Positions 1 through 8,139 of a stretch of 64,000 nt of DNA are shown here, in pieces; the stretch's first letter is position 1, and the number at the start of each line of letters is the position of its first letter. The stretch is from an uncultured Burkholderiales bacterium (GTDB taxonomy: Bacteria; Pseudomonadota; Gammaproteobacteria; Burkholderiales; Burkholderiaceae_C). The notes under the pieces are model-generated. The model was not told the DNA's origin and searched no databases. It saw only the letters and a list, made by a program, of their open reading frames with translations. The translations under genes were made by a program, and so were the position numbers. The stretch spans positions 186,001 to 250,000 of the forward strand of contig CALBSC010000077.1 of the NCBI GenBank assembly GCA_937927685.1, read 5' to 3'.

Positions 1-1
1 C

Positions 2-1108
2 AAGCCCAGCGCTGAGGCCGCGGTACTTCAGACGGTGGTGCTGGGCGTGTCCGATACCGCCACCGCCAAGGCAGCGTTCAAGGAAGGTTGCGCCCGCGTG
101 GCGGGCATGACCCTGGCCCGTGAGTGGGGCAATCGCCCCGCCAACCATGCCACACCGGCGCATCTGGCCAAGGTGGCGCAGTCTCTGGGGCGCGAGCCGG
201 GCATTCGCTGTGAAGTGATGGGACCGGCAGAGGTCAAGCGGCTGGGCATGGGCTCGTTCATGGCGGTGGCGCAGGGATCCGAGGAAAGTCTGCGCTTCAT
301 CGTGCTGCAATACCGCAAACCGGGCGGCCAGTCCCGCCAGGCGCCGGTGGTGCTGGTGGGCAAGGGCATCACCTTTGATACCGGCGGTATTTCGCTCAAA
401 CCCGGCGCGGGCATGGACGAAATGAAGTTTGACATGTGCGGTGCGGCCAGCGTCCTGGGCACCTTCAAGGCCCTGGCCGAGCTGCAGCCTGATGTGCCTG
501 TGGTGGGGCTGATCCCGACCTGCGAGAACATGCCCGACGGCCGTGCGCTCAAACCCGGCGATGTGGTCACCAGCATGTCGGGGCAAACCATCGAAATCCT
601 GAACACCGATGCGGAAGGTCGTCTGATCCTCTGTGATGCCCTGACCTATGCCAAACGCTTCAAGCCCCAGGCGGTGATCGACATCGCCACACTGACCGGT
701 GCCTGTGTGATCGCCCTGGGACATCACCGCAGTGGCCTGTTCGCCAGTGACGACGCGCTGGCGCATGCCCTCGAGCAGGCCGGTGACCGCGCTTTCGACC
801 CGTGCTGGCGCATGCCCCTGGACGATGAATATGCCGATGGCCTGAAATCCAATTTTGCGGATGTGGCCAACGTGGGAGACCGTTCAGCCGGATCGGTCAC
901 CGCCGCGAAATTCCTGCAGCGTTTTGCCGGCACAGCGCCCTGGGCCCATCTGGATATTGCGGGAACCGCCTGGAAGAGTGGCGGCGCCAAAGGGGCCACG
1001 GGTCGACCGGTGGGCCTGTTGCTGTCTTACCTGCTTCACTTGCCTGTGAGTGCCAGTGGCCGAACGGCAGGCAACCCGGGCAGCAAGCGCAAAACCTCAA
1101 AAGCCTGA
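2..1108 (+). CDS. pepA: Leucyl aminopeptidase (M17), 5' end outside window
   Basis: Cytosolic metallo-aminopeptidase of family M17, which removes N-terminal residues from peptides. The reading frame is open to the left edge, so the N-terminal domain lies outside and only the catalytic domain is seen. The family signature NTDAEGRL is encoded at about 602-625. The metal and lysine region [16 protein letters not shown] lies upstream at about 361-410, followed by the MKFDMCGAA segment. The C-terminal tail (about the last 25 residues, rich in Ala, Gly and Lys) is less conserved. holC follows after 4 bases, the usual pepA-holC pairing of proteobacteria. The assignment is firm; only the true start is unknown. 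Confidence 0.95.
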   Translation, partial: KPSAEAAVLQTVVLGVSDTATAKAAFKEGCARVAGMTLAREWGNRPANHATPAHLAKVAQSLGREPGIRCEVMGPAEVKRLGMGSFMAVAQGSEESLRFIVLQYRKPGGQSRQAPVVLVGKGITFDTGGISLKPGAGMDEMKFDMCGAASVLGTFKALAELQPDVPVVGLIPTCENMPDGRALKPGDVVTSMSGQTIEILNTDAEGRLILCDALTYAKRFKPQAVIDIATLTGACVIALGHHRSGLFASDDALAHALEQAGDRAFDPCWRMPLDDEYADGLKSNFADVANVGDRSAGSVTAAKFLQRFAGTAPWAHLDIAGTAWKSGGAKGATGRPVGLLLSYLLHLPVSASGRTAGNPGSKRKTSKA

Positions 1109-1112
1109 CGCC

Positions 1113-1559
1113 ATGACCGAGGTGGCGTTTCATTTCAATGCGCCCGACAAGTGGGCCTACGCCTGCCGGTTGCTGCGCAAGGCCTCGAACGTCGGGGCGC
1201 GGGTGGTGGTGGTGGCAGATGTCGAGGGTTTGTCCCAGCTCGACAGCCTGCTGTGGACCTTTTCCCCCCTGGAGTTCATCCCTCATTGCTGCTGGCCTGC
1301 TTCACCCCAGGAGGTACAGGCCTCGGGCGTGGTGCTGTGTGAAGCGCTGAGCCGCGAATTGCAGGACACCCACCATCAGGTGCTGGTGAACCTGGGCGAC
1401 GCCGTGCCAACTGGTTTCGAGTCCTTTGAGCGGGTGATCGAAGTGGTGACCCTGGATGACGCGGATCGCCAGACGGCGCGTGGCCGATGGAAACACTATG
1501 CGGACCGGGGATACAGCATCACGCGTCACGATCTGAAGCTGAAGACCGAGGCCCACTAG
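1113..1559 (+). CDS. holC: DNA polymerase III subunit chi
   Basis: Accessory subunit of the replicative polymerase clamp loader. In the family, chi links the loader (through psi) to single-strand binding protein. The 148-residue product begins MTEVAFHFNAPDKWAYACRL, the typical chi start, and contains the conserved segment around LLWTFSPLEFIPH. The reading frame extends further upstream into the end of pepA, but the ATG at 1113 gives the family length and sits 4 bases after the pepA stop. Its position directly after pepA is the common arrangement. A run of GGT/GTG codons near 1200-1215 gives a short valine stretch (RVVVVADVEG), which is normal for the Rossmann-like fold. Confidence 0.92.
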   Translation: MTEVAFHFNAPDKWAYACRLLRKASNVGARVVVVADVEGLSQLDSLLWTFSPLEFIPHCCWPASPQEVQASGVVLCEALSRELQDTHHQVLVNLGDAVPTGFESFERVIEVVTLDDADRQTARGRWKHYADRGYSITRHDLKLKTEAH

Positions 1560-1644
1560 GGATTTATCTAAGCCCATCCCGGGTTTCAGGAAACAGGTTC
1601 ACCCGCATAATCGGCGACATGGCATTCTTTATCAGGAGTAAACG

Positions 1645-2778
1645 ATGAAATTGAAAGCATGGTTGGGCGCTGGCCTCGTGGTTGGCGTGGGTCTGGTTCA
1701 GGCCCAGGAGGTCATCAAAATTGGCCATGTGGGACCGGTCAGCGGTGCCATCGCTCACCTGGGCAAGGACAACGAAAATGGCGCACGCCTGGCCATCGAG
1801 GAACTCAACGCCAAGGGCGTCACCATCGCTGGCAAGAAAGTTCGCTTTGAGCTGCTGGCCGAGGACGATGCGGCCGATCCCAAGCAAGGCACGGCCGCCG
1901 CCCAAAAGCTCATCGACCAGAAAATCAGCGGCGTGATTGGCCACTTGAACTCGGGTACCACCATTCCGGCGTCCAAGCTCTACAGCGATGCGGGCATCCC
2001 CCAGATTTCCCCCTCCGCCACCAACCCCAAGTACACCCGTCAGGGCTTCAAGACCACGTTCCGTGTGGTGGCCGATGATGTGCACCTGGGTGGTTTGCTG
2101 GGGCGTTATGCCACCAAGGACCTGAAAGGGCAGGCCATTGCCGTGATCGATGACCGTACGGCCTATGGTCAGGGCGTGGCGGACGAATTCGAAAAAGCCG
2201 TCAAGGCGGCTGGCGGCAAAGTGATCGGCCGTGAGTTCACGTCTGACAAAGCCACCGATTTCATGCCCATCCTCACCACCCTCAAGGGCAAGAAGCCCGA
2301 CATCGTGTTCTTCGGTGGCATGGACGCCGTCGCCGGTCCCATGCTCAAGCAGATGAAGTCGCTGGGCATCCCGGCCAAGTTCATGGGCGGCGATGGCATC
2401 TGTACGGCAGAGTTGGCCAAACTGGCTGGCGACGCCATGTCCGATGGTCAAGTGGTCTGCGCTGAAGCCGGGGGTGTTGATGGCGCGCTCAAGAAAGGCA
2501 TGGACGACTTTGCGGTTCGCTACAAGAAGCGCTACAACATGGACGTCCAGCTGTATGCCCCCTATGTGTTCGATGCGGTGAACGTCATGGTGGAAGCCAT
2601 GGTGAAAGCCAACTCCAGTGACCCTGCCAAGTACCTCCCGCTGCTGGCCAAAACCACCGGCTACAAAGGCGTCACCGGCACCATCGGTTTCGATGAAAAG
2701 GGCGACATCAAAAATGGTGCCCTGACGCTCTTCACCTACAAGGGTGGCAAGCGCGAAACCATCACCGTGGTGCGCTGA
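1645..2778 (+). CDS. Branched-chain amino acid ABC transporter substrate-binding protein (LivK-like)
   Basis: Periplasmic binding protein of the Leu/Ile/Val-binding family, 377 residues. It has a clear signal peptide (about residues 1-21, cleaved near VQAQE), then the family start IKIGHVGPVSG and the typical periplasmic-binding-protein type I fold segments (ATNPKYTRQGF, FRVVADDVHLGG, AVIDDRTAYGQG). A good ribosome site (AGGAG) lies 6-8 bases before the ATG. No permease or ATPase genes are beside it, so it must work with a transporter encoded elsewhere. The ligand cannot be read from sequence: branched-chain amino acids, other amino acids or small amides are all possible in this family. Confidence 0.93.
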   Translation: MKLKAWLGAGLVVGVGLVQAQEVIKIGHVGPVSGAIAHLGKDNENGARLAIEELNAKGVTIAGKKVRFELLAEDDAADPKQGTAAAQKLIDQKISGVIGHLNSGTTIPASKLYSDAGIPQISPSATNPKYTRQGFKTTFRVVADDVHLGGLLGRYATKDLKGQAIAVIDDRTAYGQGVADEFEKAVKAAGGKVIGREFTSDKATDFMPILTTLKGKKPDIVFFGGMDAVAGPMLKQMKSLGIPAKFMGGDGICTAELAKLAGDAMSDGQVVCAEAGGVDGALKKGMDDFAVRYKKRYNMDVQLYAPYVFDAVNVMVEAMVKANSSDPAKYLPLLAKTTGYKGVTGTIGFDEKGDIKNGALTLFTYKGGKRETITVVR

Positions 2779-2906
2779 CCCTCCCTCCACAGCCGGTAGC
2801 CTGAGTCCGCCGCCGTACGGACCAGGCCGTCTCACCGGCCTAGGATGAACTCCACCCCGTGCCTTGGCATTCGGTCAGGGACGGGTTTTTTTTCGGGAGT
2901 TCACTC

Positions 2907-3407
2907 ATGTCGCTGGCTTCGTTGTGTCACCGCGAAATTGTTTGTGTGGCGGGACAAGCCCCCGCTCGCAAAGCCGCAGAGGTCATGCGCAAACACCACG
3001 TGGGCGCAGTGGCCGTCACCGATCCGCAAGATGCTTCACACGTCATCGGGTTGTTGACTGACCGCGACATCGTGGTGGACGCACTGGCCCTCGGAAAATC
3101 CGTGGATGAGTGCACAGCAGCCAGCCTGTGCCACCCCCAACTGGTTGGCGTACCCATCACCGCCACGCGGCATGAGGCCATCGCGCACATGTTGCAGCAC
3201 GGCGTGCGTCGTCTCTTTGTCGCCCATGCGGATGGCAGTCTCTCCGGGCTGATTTCCATGGATGACCTGCTCGAGGCGATGGCGGAGGAATTGGGTGACC
3301 TGTCCCGCACCCTGCGGGTCAATCTGGAGCGGGAAGATGCCCGAACCCAGGTGCGTCAAGCAGCCATGACGACCCCGCCGTTGTATCTGGTGCGTCACGA
3401 ACCCTGA
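2907..3407 (+). CDS. CBS-domain pair protein
   Basis: A 166-residue protein made of two CBS motifs, residues about 8-65 and 75-130, with a C-terminal helix rich in charged residues. CBS pairs usually bind adenine nucleotides and act as energy or redox sensors. Typical CBS features seen are AAEVMRKHHVGAVAV, VIGLLTDRDIVV and GVRRLFV followed by SGLISMDDLLEAM. The frame opens upstream at 2859, but the ATG at 2907 has a GGGAG ribosome site and starts just before the first CBS motif. It is convergent with the GroEL paralog, with one base between the stops. The cellular partner is unknown; a stress-related role with the neighbouring chaperonin is only a guess from position. Confidence 0.85.
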   Translation: MSLASLCHREIVCVAGQAPARKAAEVMRKHHVGAVAVTDPQDASHVIGLLTDRDIVVDALALGKSVDECTAASLCHPQLVGVPITATRHEAIAHMLQHGVRRLFVAHADGSLSGLISMDDLLEAMAEELGDLSRTLRVNLEREDARTQVRQAAMTTPPLYLVRHEP

Positions 3408-3408
3408 G

Positions 3409-5037
3409 TCATTCCGGATTCATCCCCAACGCTGTCGGATCGGGAGGGGGTGGCGTGCGAGGTTTGGCGACAATCACACAGTCCGTCATCAACACCAGGC
3501 TGGCGATGGACGCGGCATTTTGCAACGCCAGCCGCGTGACTTTCACCGGATCGATCACGCCGGCCTTCATGAGGTCACCATACACGTTGCGGGCAGCGTT
3601 GTAGCCAAACGCCGCGTCATGGCAGGCATCCACGTGGTTCAACACCACGGAGGGCTCGACCCCTGCATTGCCGACGATGCGACGCAAGGGTTCCTCCAGG
3701 GCCCGTGCCACCAACTGGATGCCCGAACTTTCATCGAGCGTGTCTCCCTGTCGTTGACGCAAGACTTGACGAGCTCGCAGCAACGCCACGCCGCCCCCTG
3801 GCACGATGCCTTCTTCCACCGCCGCCCGGGTGGCGTGCAGGGCATCTTCCACCCGAATCTTGCGCTCTTTCAGTTCCGTTTCCGTCGCGGCGCCCACTTT
3901 GATGAGGGCCACGCCGCCCGACAGCTTGGCCATGCGCTCATCGAGCTTGTCGCGGTCGTAATCGGACGTGCAGGCTTCGCGCTCACGTCGCAACGCGCTC
4001 ACGCGCTCCTCAATGGCCTGGGTCTCGCCCGCACCACCGATCAGGGTGGTGTTGTCCTTGGTGATTTCGAGTCGTTTGACCCGACCCAGTTGCGTCAGCG
4101 TGACTTTGCTGACAGGATTGCCGGTCAATTCGCTCAACACCGATCCGCCGGTGAGCACCGCCATGTCGGCCAGCAATTGCTTGCGCAATTCACCAAACCC
4201 GGGCGCCCTGACCGCGCACAATTTCAGCGCGCCACGGATGGTGTTGATCACCAGGGCGGCCAATACCTCGGTGTCCAGATCCTCCGCGATGACCAGCAAA
4301 GGCTGGCCGCTTTTGACCACTTCCTCCAGCAGGGGGAGCAGGTCATTGATCGAGGTCAGCTTGTTTTCGCACAACAGCACCCAGGCATTCTCCAGGACCA
4401 CCGATTGACGGTCCGCCCGGTTGATGAAATAGGGTGATAGAAACCCGCGGTCGAATTGCAGGCCCTCGACCACGTCGAGCACGCTGACCAATCCGGAACC
4501 ATCCTCGATGGAAATGGCCCCCTCTCGGCCCACTTGTTCGATGGCCTGAGCCAGCAATTCACCAATCGAGGGATCATTGTTGGCTGAAATGCTGGCGACG
4601 TGGGCGATGTCCTGGCTGGTCGCACAAGGTTGCGCCATGCGCTTGAGTTCTTCCACCACCCACTGAATGGCCTTGTCAATGCCGCGCTTCAAGTCCATCG
4701 GATTCATGCCGCCAGCCAGATAGCGCAAGCCTTCCTGAATCATCATATGCCCAAGCACCGTGGCGGTGGTCGTGCCATCCCCCGCCATGTCGCTGGTGCG
4801 CACAGCAACCTCGCGCAGCAACTGGGCACCTATGTTTTCAAACGGATCTTCCAGTTCGATGGATTTGGCCACCAGCACGCCCGAGTTGACGATCTGGGGT
4901 GGGCCATAGTCTCGCTCGAGAATGACCGTGCGACCGCGTGGTCCCAGGGTCACTTTGACCGCTTCAGCCAATGTGTCAATCCCGTGCCGGATACGCAACC
5001 GTGCGTCGTCATGAAAGGCGAGTTGCTTCGGGCTCAT
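3409..5037 (-). CDS. groL2: GroEL-type chaperonin paralog with altered ATPase site and tail
   Basis: Group I chaperonin, 542 residues, colinear with E. coli GroEL. Conserved: AGDGTTTAT with Asp87, [23 protein letters not shown] in the apical domain, TSDYDR, and [16 protein letters not shown] with Asp398 at the same numbering. Differences: Asp52, one of the two acidic residues that drive ATP hydrolysis in E. coli, is Ser here (codon at 4882-4884; local sequence VNSGVLVA instead of TKDGVSVA). The C-terminal GGM repeat is replaced by a proline-rich end ([14 protein letters not shown]). No groES is adjacent. The start overlaps the end of the phosphoribosyltransferase gene by 29 bases, so the two are probably co-transcribed and translationally linked. 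It is likely a specialised second chaperonin rather than the housekeeping GroEL. Confidence 0.93.
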   Translation of the reverse strand: MSPKQLAFHDDARLRIRHGIDTLAEAVKVTLGPRGRTVILERDYGPPQIVNSGVLVAKSIELEDPFENIGAQLLREVAVRTSDMAGDGTTTATVLGHMMIQEGLRYLAGGMNPMDLKRGIDKAIQWVVEELKRMAQPCATSQDIAHVASISANNDPSIGELLAQAIEQVGREGAISIEDGSGLVSVLDVVEGLQFDRGFLSPYFINRADRQSVVLENAWVLLCENKLTSINDLLPLLEEVVKSGQPLLVIAEDLDTEVLAALVINTIRGALKLCAVRAPGFGELRKQLLADMAVLTGGSVLSELTGNPVSKVTLTQLGRVKRLEITKDNTTLIGGAGETQAIEERVSALRREREACTSDYDRDKLDERMAKLSGGVALIKVGAATETELKERKIRVEDALHATRAAVEEGIVPGGGVALLRARQVLRQRQGDTLDESSGIQLVARALEEPLRRIVGNAGVEPSVVLNHVDACHDAAFGYNAARNVYGDLMKAGVIDPVKVTRLALQNAASIASLVLMTDCVIVAKPRTPPPPDPTALGMNPE

Positions 5038-5683
5038 GATGCGGGTCCTGCGATGGGAATAATGGGGTTCGTAGCAGCCGCACCACCTCCTCGTCGCTCA
5101 CTGGGGCGAACTCACGGTAGTGCAGACTGATGGCTTCCAGCTGTGCGGGCGTTTGCAGACACACCAGTTCATCCACCCAAGGCTTTATCTGTTGAAGGGA
5201 TTCGTGTGACGCAACGGGTACCGCACAAACCAGCTTGCGCGGTTGTCGGGACCTCACATCGTGCAAGGCGGCCATCATGGTGGCACCCGTGGCCAGCCCG
5301 TCGTCCACCACGATGACGAGTCGATCCTTGATTTCGATGGGCTGTCTGGCCGGTGTGTACTGCGCGCGGCGACGTCGTATCACATCGAGTTGACGCAGCT
5401 TTTCGACGTCCAGATCGTCTGGATGTCGCATCACTGCATCGGCAAACGGGGAGTAATACGCCCAACCGCCTTCATCAACCGCGCCGATGGCGTATTCCGG
5501 CAACAGGGGGTGCGCGATCTTGCGCGCCATGATGACATCGAGTTCGCCGTCCAGCGCCCGTGCGATGCAATGGGCCAGGGGAACGCCGCCGCGTGGTATG
5601 CCCAACACCAAGGGGTGCTGACCCCGATAGGCACTCAGCCGGTGGGCCAGTTGGAGGGCAGCGTCATGGCGGTCCTGATACAT
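5009..5683 (-). CDS. Phosphoribosyltransferase-fold protein
   Basis: A 224-residue type I phosphoribosyltransferase-like protein. The PRPP-binding motif [18 protein letters not shown] lies at about residues 121-138 and the [10 protein letters not shown] loop at about 29-38. A basic segment (RRRRAQY, about 101-107) sits before the PRPP motif. Such stand-alone enzymes are widespread, and their base substrate is rarely known. They are also found fused to hydrolase or esterase domains, which are absent here. The gene overlaps the start of the GroEL paralog by 29 bases, and an unusual 16-bp palindrome lies 22 bases upstream of its start. Function is inferred only at fold level; nucleotide salvage or a stress-linked role are both possible. 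Confidence 0.85.
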   Translation of the reverse strand: MYQDRHDAALQLAHRLSAYRGQHPLVLGIPRGGVPLAHCIARALDGELDVIMARKIAHPLLPEYAIGAVDEGGWAYYSPFADAVMRHPDDLDVEKLRQLDVIRRRRAQYTPARQPIEIKDRLVIVVDDGLATGATMMAALHDVRSRQPRKLVCAVPVASHESLQQIKPWVDELVCLQTPAQLEAISLHYREFAPVSDEEVVRLLRTPLFPSQDPHHEPEATRLS

Positions 5684-5704
5684 GCATGCCAGTATCGGCC
5701 GGAC

Positions 5705-5720
5705 ACAGACCCGGGTCTGT
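5705..5720. promoter_or_regulatory. Perfect 16-bp palindrome upstream of the PRTase-groEL pair
   Basis: ACAGACCCGGGTCTGT is a perfect inverted repeat with no spacer, 22 bases before the ATG of the phosphoribosyltransferase gene. Its location between the hairpin after the dehydratase gene and the start of the chaperonin operon would suit an operator, but it could also be a chance palindrome or part of an RNA stem. No known regulator site is recognised. Confidence 0.3.
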
Positions 5721-5737
5721 GGGGCAGGACACGCACA

Positions 5738-5762
5738 AGCCCGCCGTTCAACCGGCGGGGCT
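5738..5762 (-). terminator. GC-rich hairpin after the dehydratase gene
   Basis: An inverted repeat (AGCCCGCCG against CGGCGGGGCT, one bulge, short loop) sits 18 bases beyond the stop of the dehydratase gene. There is no run of T after it, so it is not a classical intrinsic terminator. It may still end or protect the dehydratase transcript before the PRTase-groEL operon. Confidence 0.3.
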
Positions 5763-5779
5763 CATGGGCCCGGCCAGGA

Positions 5780-7639
5780 TCAATGGTTGTCGCGCGGCAC
5801 GCCAAAGGTGGCGTGAATTTTCTGGTACTTGACCGCTGGCTTGAGCACCATGCCGTTCGACAGTTCGTCGACAATACCGCGCTGAATTTCCTGCCAGGGG
5901 GTCTGGCTCTTGGGGAACTTGTAGCCCCCCTTGGCTTTGAGGTCGGCATGACGCTTGGCCAACTCTTCGTCCGAGATGAGAATGTTGGCGGTGCGCTTCT
6001 TCAGATCGATGCGCACTCGGTCGCCAGTTTTGAGCACCGCCAGCCCACCGCCGGTGGCCGCCTCAGGCGACGCGTTCAGAATGGAGGGCGACCCCGAGGT
6101 CCCGGATTGACGACCGTCACCAATGCAGGGCAGGGAGGTGATGCCCTTTTTGAGCAGGTAGGCGGGAGGGCGCATGTTCACCACCTCGGCCGCACCCGGA
6201 TACCCCACCGGGCCTACGCCGCGGATGAACAGCAAGGTGTTGGCATCAATCTTCATCTTCGGATCGTCGATGCGGTGGTGGTAATCCTCCGGGCCATCAA
6301 AGACCACCGCGCGGCCCTCAAATGCCATGGGGTCGGCGGGATTCTCCAGATAGCGATGACGGAACTCGTCCGTGATGACGCTGGTTTTCATGATGGCCGA
6401 GTCAAACAGGTTGCCTTTCATGTGGAGGAAACCGGCTTTCTTCTGCATGGGCTTCTTGAAGGGCTTGATGACGTCTGCGTTGGAGGTGAAATGCCCCTTG
6501 CAGTTGTCGGCCAGCGTTTTGCCATTGGCTGTGATGGAGGGCTTGATCTTGTCTTGCTCGATCAGTTCAGCCACCACGGCAGGCACACCGCCTGCACGGT
6601 AGAAGTCCTCGCCGAGGTATTTGCCAGCCGGTTGCAGGTTGACAAGGAGTGGCAGGTTGTAGCCAATTTTTTCCCAGTCGTTGTTGTCCAGTTCCACGCC
6701 AATGTGACGAGCAATGGCGTTGATGTGGATGGGGGCGTTGGTGGAGCCACCGATGGCGGAGTTGACCACGATCGCATTTTCAAAGGCGTTGCGGGTGAGA
6801 ATGTCGGAGGGTTTGAGGTTTTCCCACACCATCTCGACGATGCGACGACCGGTCATGTAAGCCATTTCCTGGCGGTCGCGGTACGGCGCAGGAATGGCTG
6901 CGCTCCCTGGAAGCGTCATGCCCAGTGCCTCCGCCAGCGAGTTCATCGTGGAGGCTGTCCCCATGGTGTTGCAGTGGCCCGTCGAGGGAGCAGAGGATGC
7001 CACCAGTTTGAGGAATTGCGGGTAGTCGATCTTGCCAGCCGCCATCAACTCGCGCGCTTTCCACACAATGGTGCCTGAACCCGTGCGCTCACCGTCAAAC
7101 CAGCCGTTGAGCATGGGGCCGGAGTTGAGCGCAATGGCGGGAATGTCCACGGTGGCCGCCGCCATGATCTGGGCGGGGGTGGTTTTGTCACAGCCGGTGG
7201 TCAGTACCACGCCATCAATGGGATAGCCGTACAGCAACTCCACCAGCGAGAGATATTGCAGGTTGCGGTCGAGCGAGGCTGTCGGGCGCTTGCAGGTTTC
7301 CTGAATGGGGTGGATGGGAAATTCGAGCACGATGCCACCAGCATCCCGCACGCCTTCTCGGATGCGCTCGGCCAGCACCAGGTGGTGACGGTTGCAGGGG
7401 GAAATGTCCGATCCGGATTGGGCAATGCCAATCACCGGGCGGCCGGATTGCAACTCGTCAAAGGACAGCCCGTAGTTCATGGTCCGCTCAAGGTAGAGCG
7501 CGGTCATGTCGGCATTGGCCGGATTGTCAAACCAGGCGCGCGAGCGCAGTTGAGACGGTTTGAGGCGGGGCCGAGCCGTCGTTTTGACGGCTTTGGAGGA
7601 CTTCGTGGACTTGGCTGACTTCGGGCTGGATTTGCTCAT
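5780..7639 (-). CDS. IlvD/Edd-family dehydratase, probably sugar-acid (pentonate) dehydratase
   Basis: Iron-sulfur dehydratase of 619 residues. Three cysteines that ligate the cluster in this family are present: Cys82 ([10 protein letters not shown]), Cys150 ([10 protein letters not shown]) and Cys223 ([12 protein letters not shown]). The spacing and the C-terminal extension resemble the L-arabinonate/D-xylonate dehydratase branch, which carries [2Fe-2S], more than IlvD of valine synthesis; this is a judgement from the motif context. The first 25 residues are a Ser/Lys-rich tail of low complexity that is likely disordered. No sugar-acid transporter or aldolase gene is adjacent, so the pathway is not shown by context. 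The substrate could be L-arabinonate, D-xylonate or a related aldonic acid. Confidence 0.87.
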   Translation of the reverse strand: MSKSSPKSAKSTKSSKAVKTTARPRLKPSQLRSRAWFDNPANADMTALYLERTMNYGLSFDELQSGRPVIGIAQSGSDISPCNRHHLVLAERIREGVRDAGGIVLEFPIHPIQETCKRPTASLDRNLQYLSLVELLYGYPIDGVVLTTGCDKTTPAQIMAAATVDIPAIALNSGPMLNGWFDGERTGSGTIVWKARELMAAGKIDYPQFLKLVASSAPSTGHCNTMGTASTMNSLAEALGMTLPGSAAIPAPYRDRQEMAYMTGRRIVEMVWENLKPSDILTRNAFENAIVVNSAIGGSTNAPIHINAIARHIGVELDNNDWEKIGYNLPLLVNLQPAGKYLGEDFYRAGGVPAVVAELIEQDKIKPSITANGKTLADNCKGHFTSNADVIKPFKKPMQKKAGFLHMKGNLFDSAIMKTSVITDEFRHRYLENPADPMAFEGRAVVFDGPEDYHHRIDDPKMKIDANTLLFIRGVGPVGYPGAAEVVNMRPPAYLLKKGITSLPCIGDGRQSGTSGSPSILNASPEAATGGGLAVLKTGDRVRIDLKKRTANILISDEELAKRHADLKAKGGYKFPKSQTPWQEIQRGIVDELSNGMVLKPAVKYQKIHATFGVPRDNH

Positions 7640-7804
7640 GTGGGGACCTGAGGGGTTGAGTGAGGCAGCACGTGTCCCGCTTCAGACTGGACGCCGGGAC
7701 ATGCGACCATTGCAGTCTAACGGAGAGCGAGTCGCGGCCACAAGTCAGGACAATCCCCTGATGTCGCGGAGGCGAGTGACTCCATCGAAAGATCACCCGA
7801 ATCA

Positions 7805-7836
7805 TTGCACATAGATCCAATGTAGGCCGTTAGAAT
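7805..7836 (+). promoter_or_regulatory. Candidate promoter for the btu operon
   Basis: A TAGAAT hexamer at 7831-7836 lies 7 bases before the first paired bases of the cobalamin riboswitch, where transcription should begin. The best -35 match nearby, TTGCAC at 7805-7810, leaves a spacing of 20, longer than ideal. The -10 call rests mainly on its position. The rest of the 7640-7842 gap between the divergent dehydratase gene and the riboswitch shows nothing else recognisable. Confidence 0.35.
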
Positions 7837-7842
7837 ATCGCC

Positions 7843-8062
7843 TGTTGGTGCTCGCGTGAGTGGTTCACATTCGCGCAGTTCAACGGGAAGCAGGATTTGG
7901 TTGTCGCTGGCTCGACACCACCCAACCTGCGCTGCCCCCGCAACGGTCAAGCGGACGAGCCCTTGGGCTCCGCTTCTGTCAACATTGCCACTGCAGGCCT
8001 TGAACAAGCTTGTGGGAAGGCGACAGAGGTTGTCTCCGTCAGCCCGGATACCGGCCAACAAG
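7843..8062 (+). promoter_or_regulatory. Cobalamin riboswitch (B12 element)
   Basis: Adenosylcobalamin-sensing leader RNA upstream of btuB. The conserved parts occur in order: GGTGCTCGCGTGAG at the 5' end, TTCAACGGGAAGCA (core), CTGCCCCCGCAACGGTCA at about 7931-7948, GCCACTG near 7986, GGGAAGGCGACAG near 8015, and the B12 box AGCCCGGATACCGGCC at 8041-8056. B12 binding in this class represses the downstream uptake genes. About 75 bases separate the box from the btuB ATG and form the expression platform. No T-rich terminator is seen there, so control of ribosome access is more likely than termination. A reading frame that runs through this element is not a gene. Confidence 0.95.
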
Positions 8063-8139
8063 GAGGCGGTGCGCAAGTGCCACCACAGTACCCATGCACT
8101 GTCGGGGAAGGCGGTGAGGGTGTTAACCGGGTATTCATC

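Noticed and set aside
2805..2841. Two small hairpins after the LivK-like gene as a terminator
   Set aside because: Stems are 5 and 6 bp with no T run behind them; the later T run near 2887 has no stem of its own.
5243..7078. Long open frame opposite the dehydratase gene
   Set aside because: It is antisense to a clearly conserved gene; high GC at third positions opens such frames. No family motifs are seen.
7897..8139. N-terminal extension of btuB into the upstream frame
   Set aside because: This stretch is the cobalamin riboswitch; the signal peptide starts at 8140.
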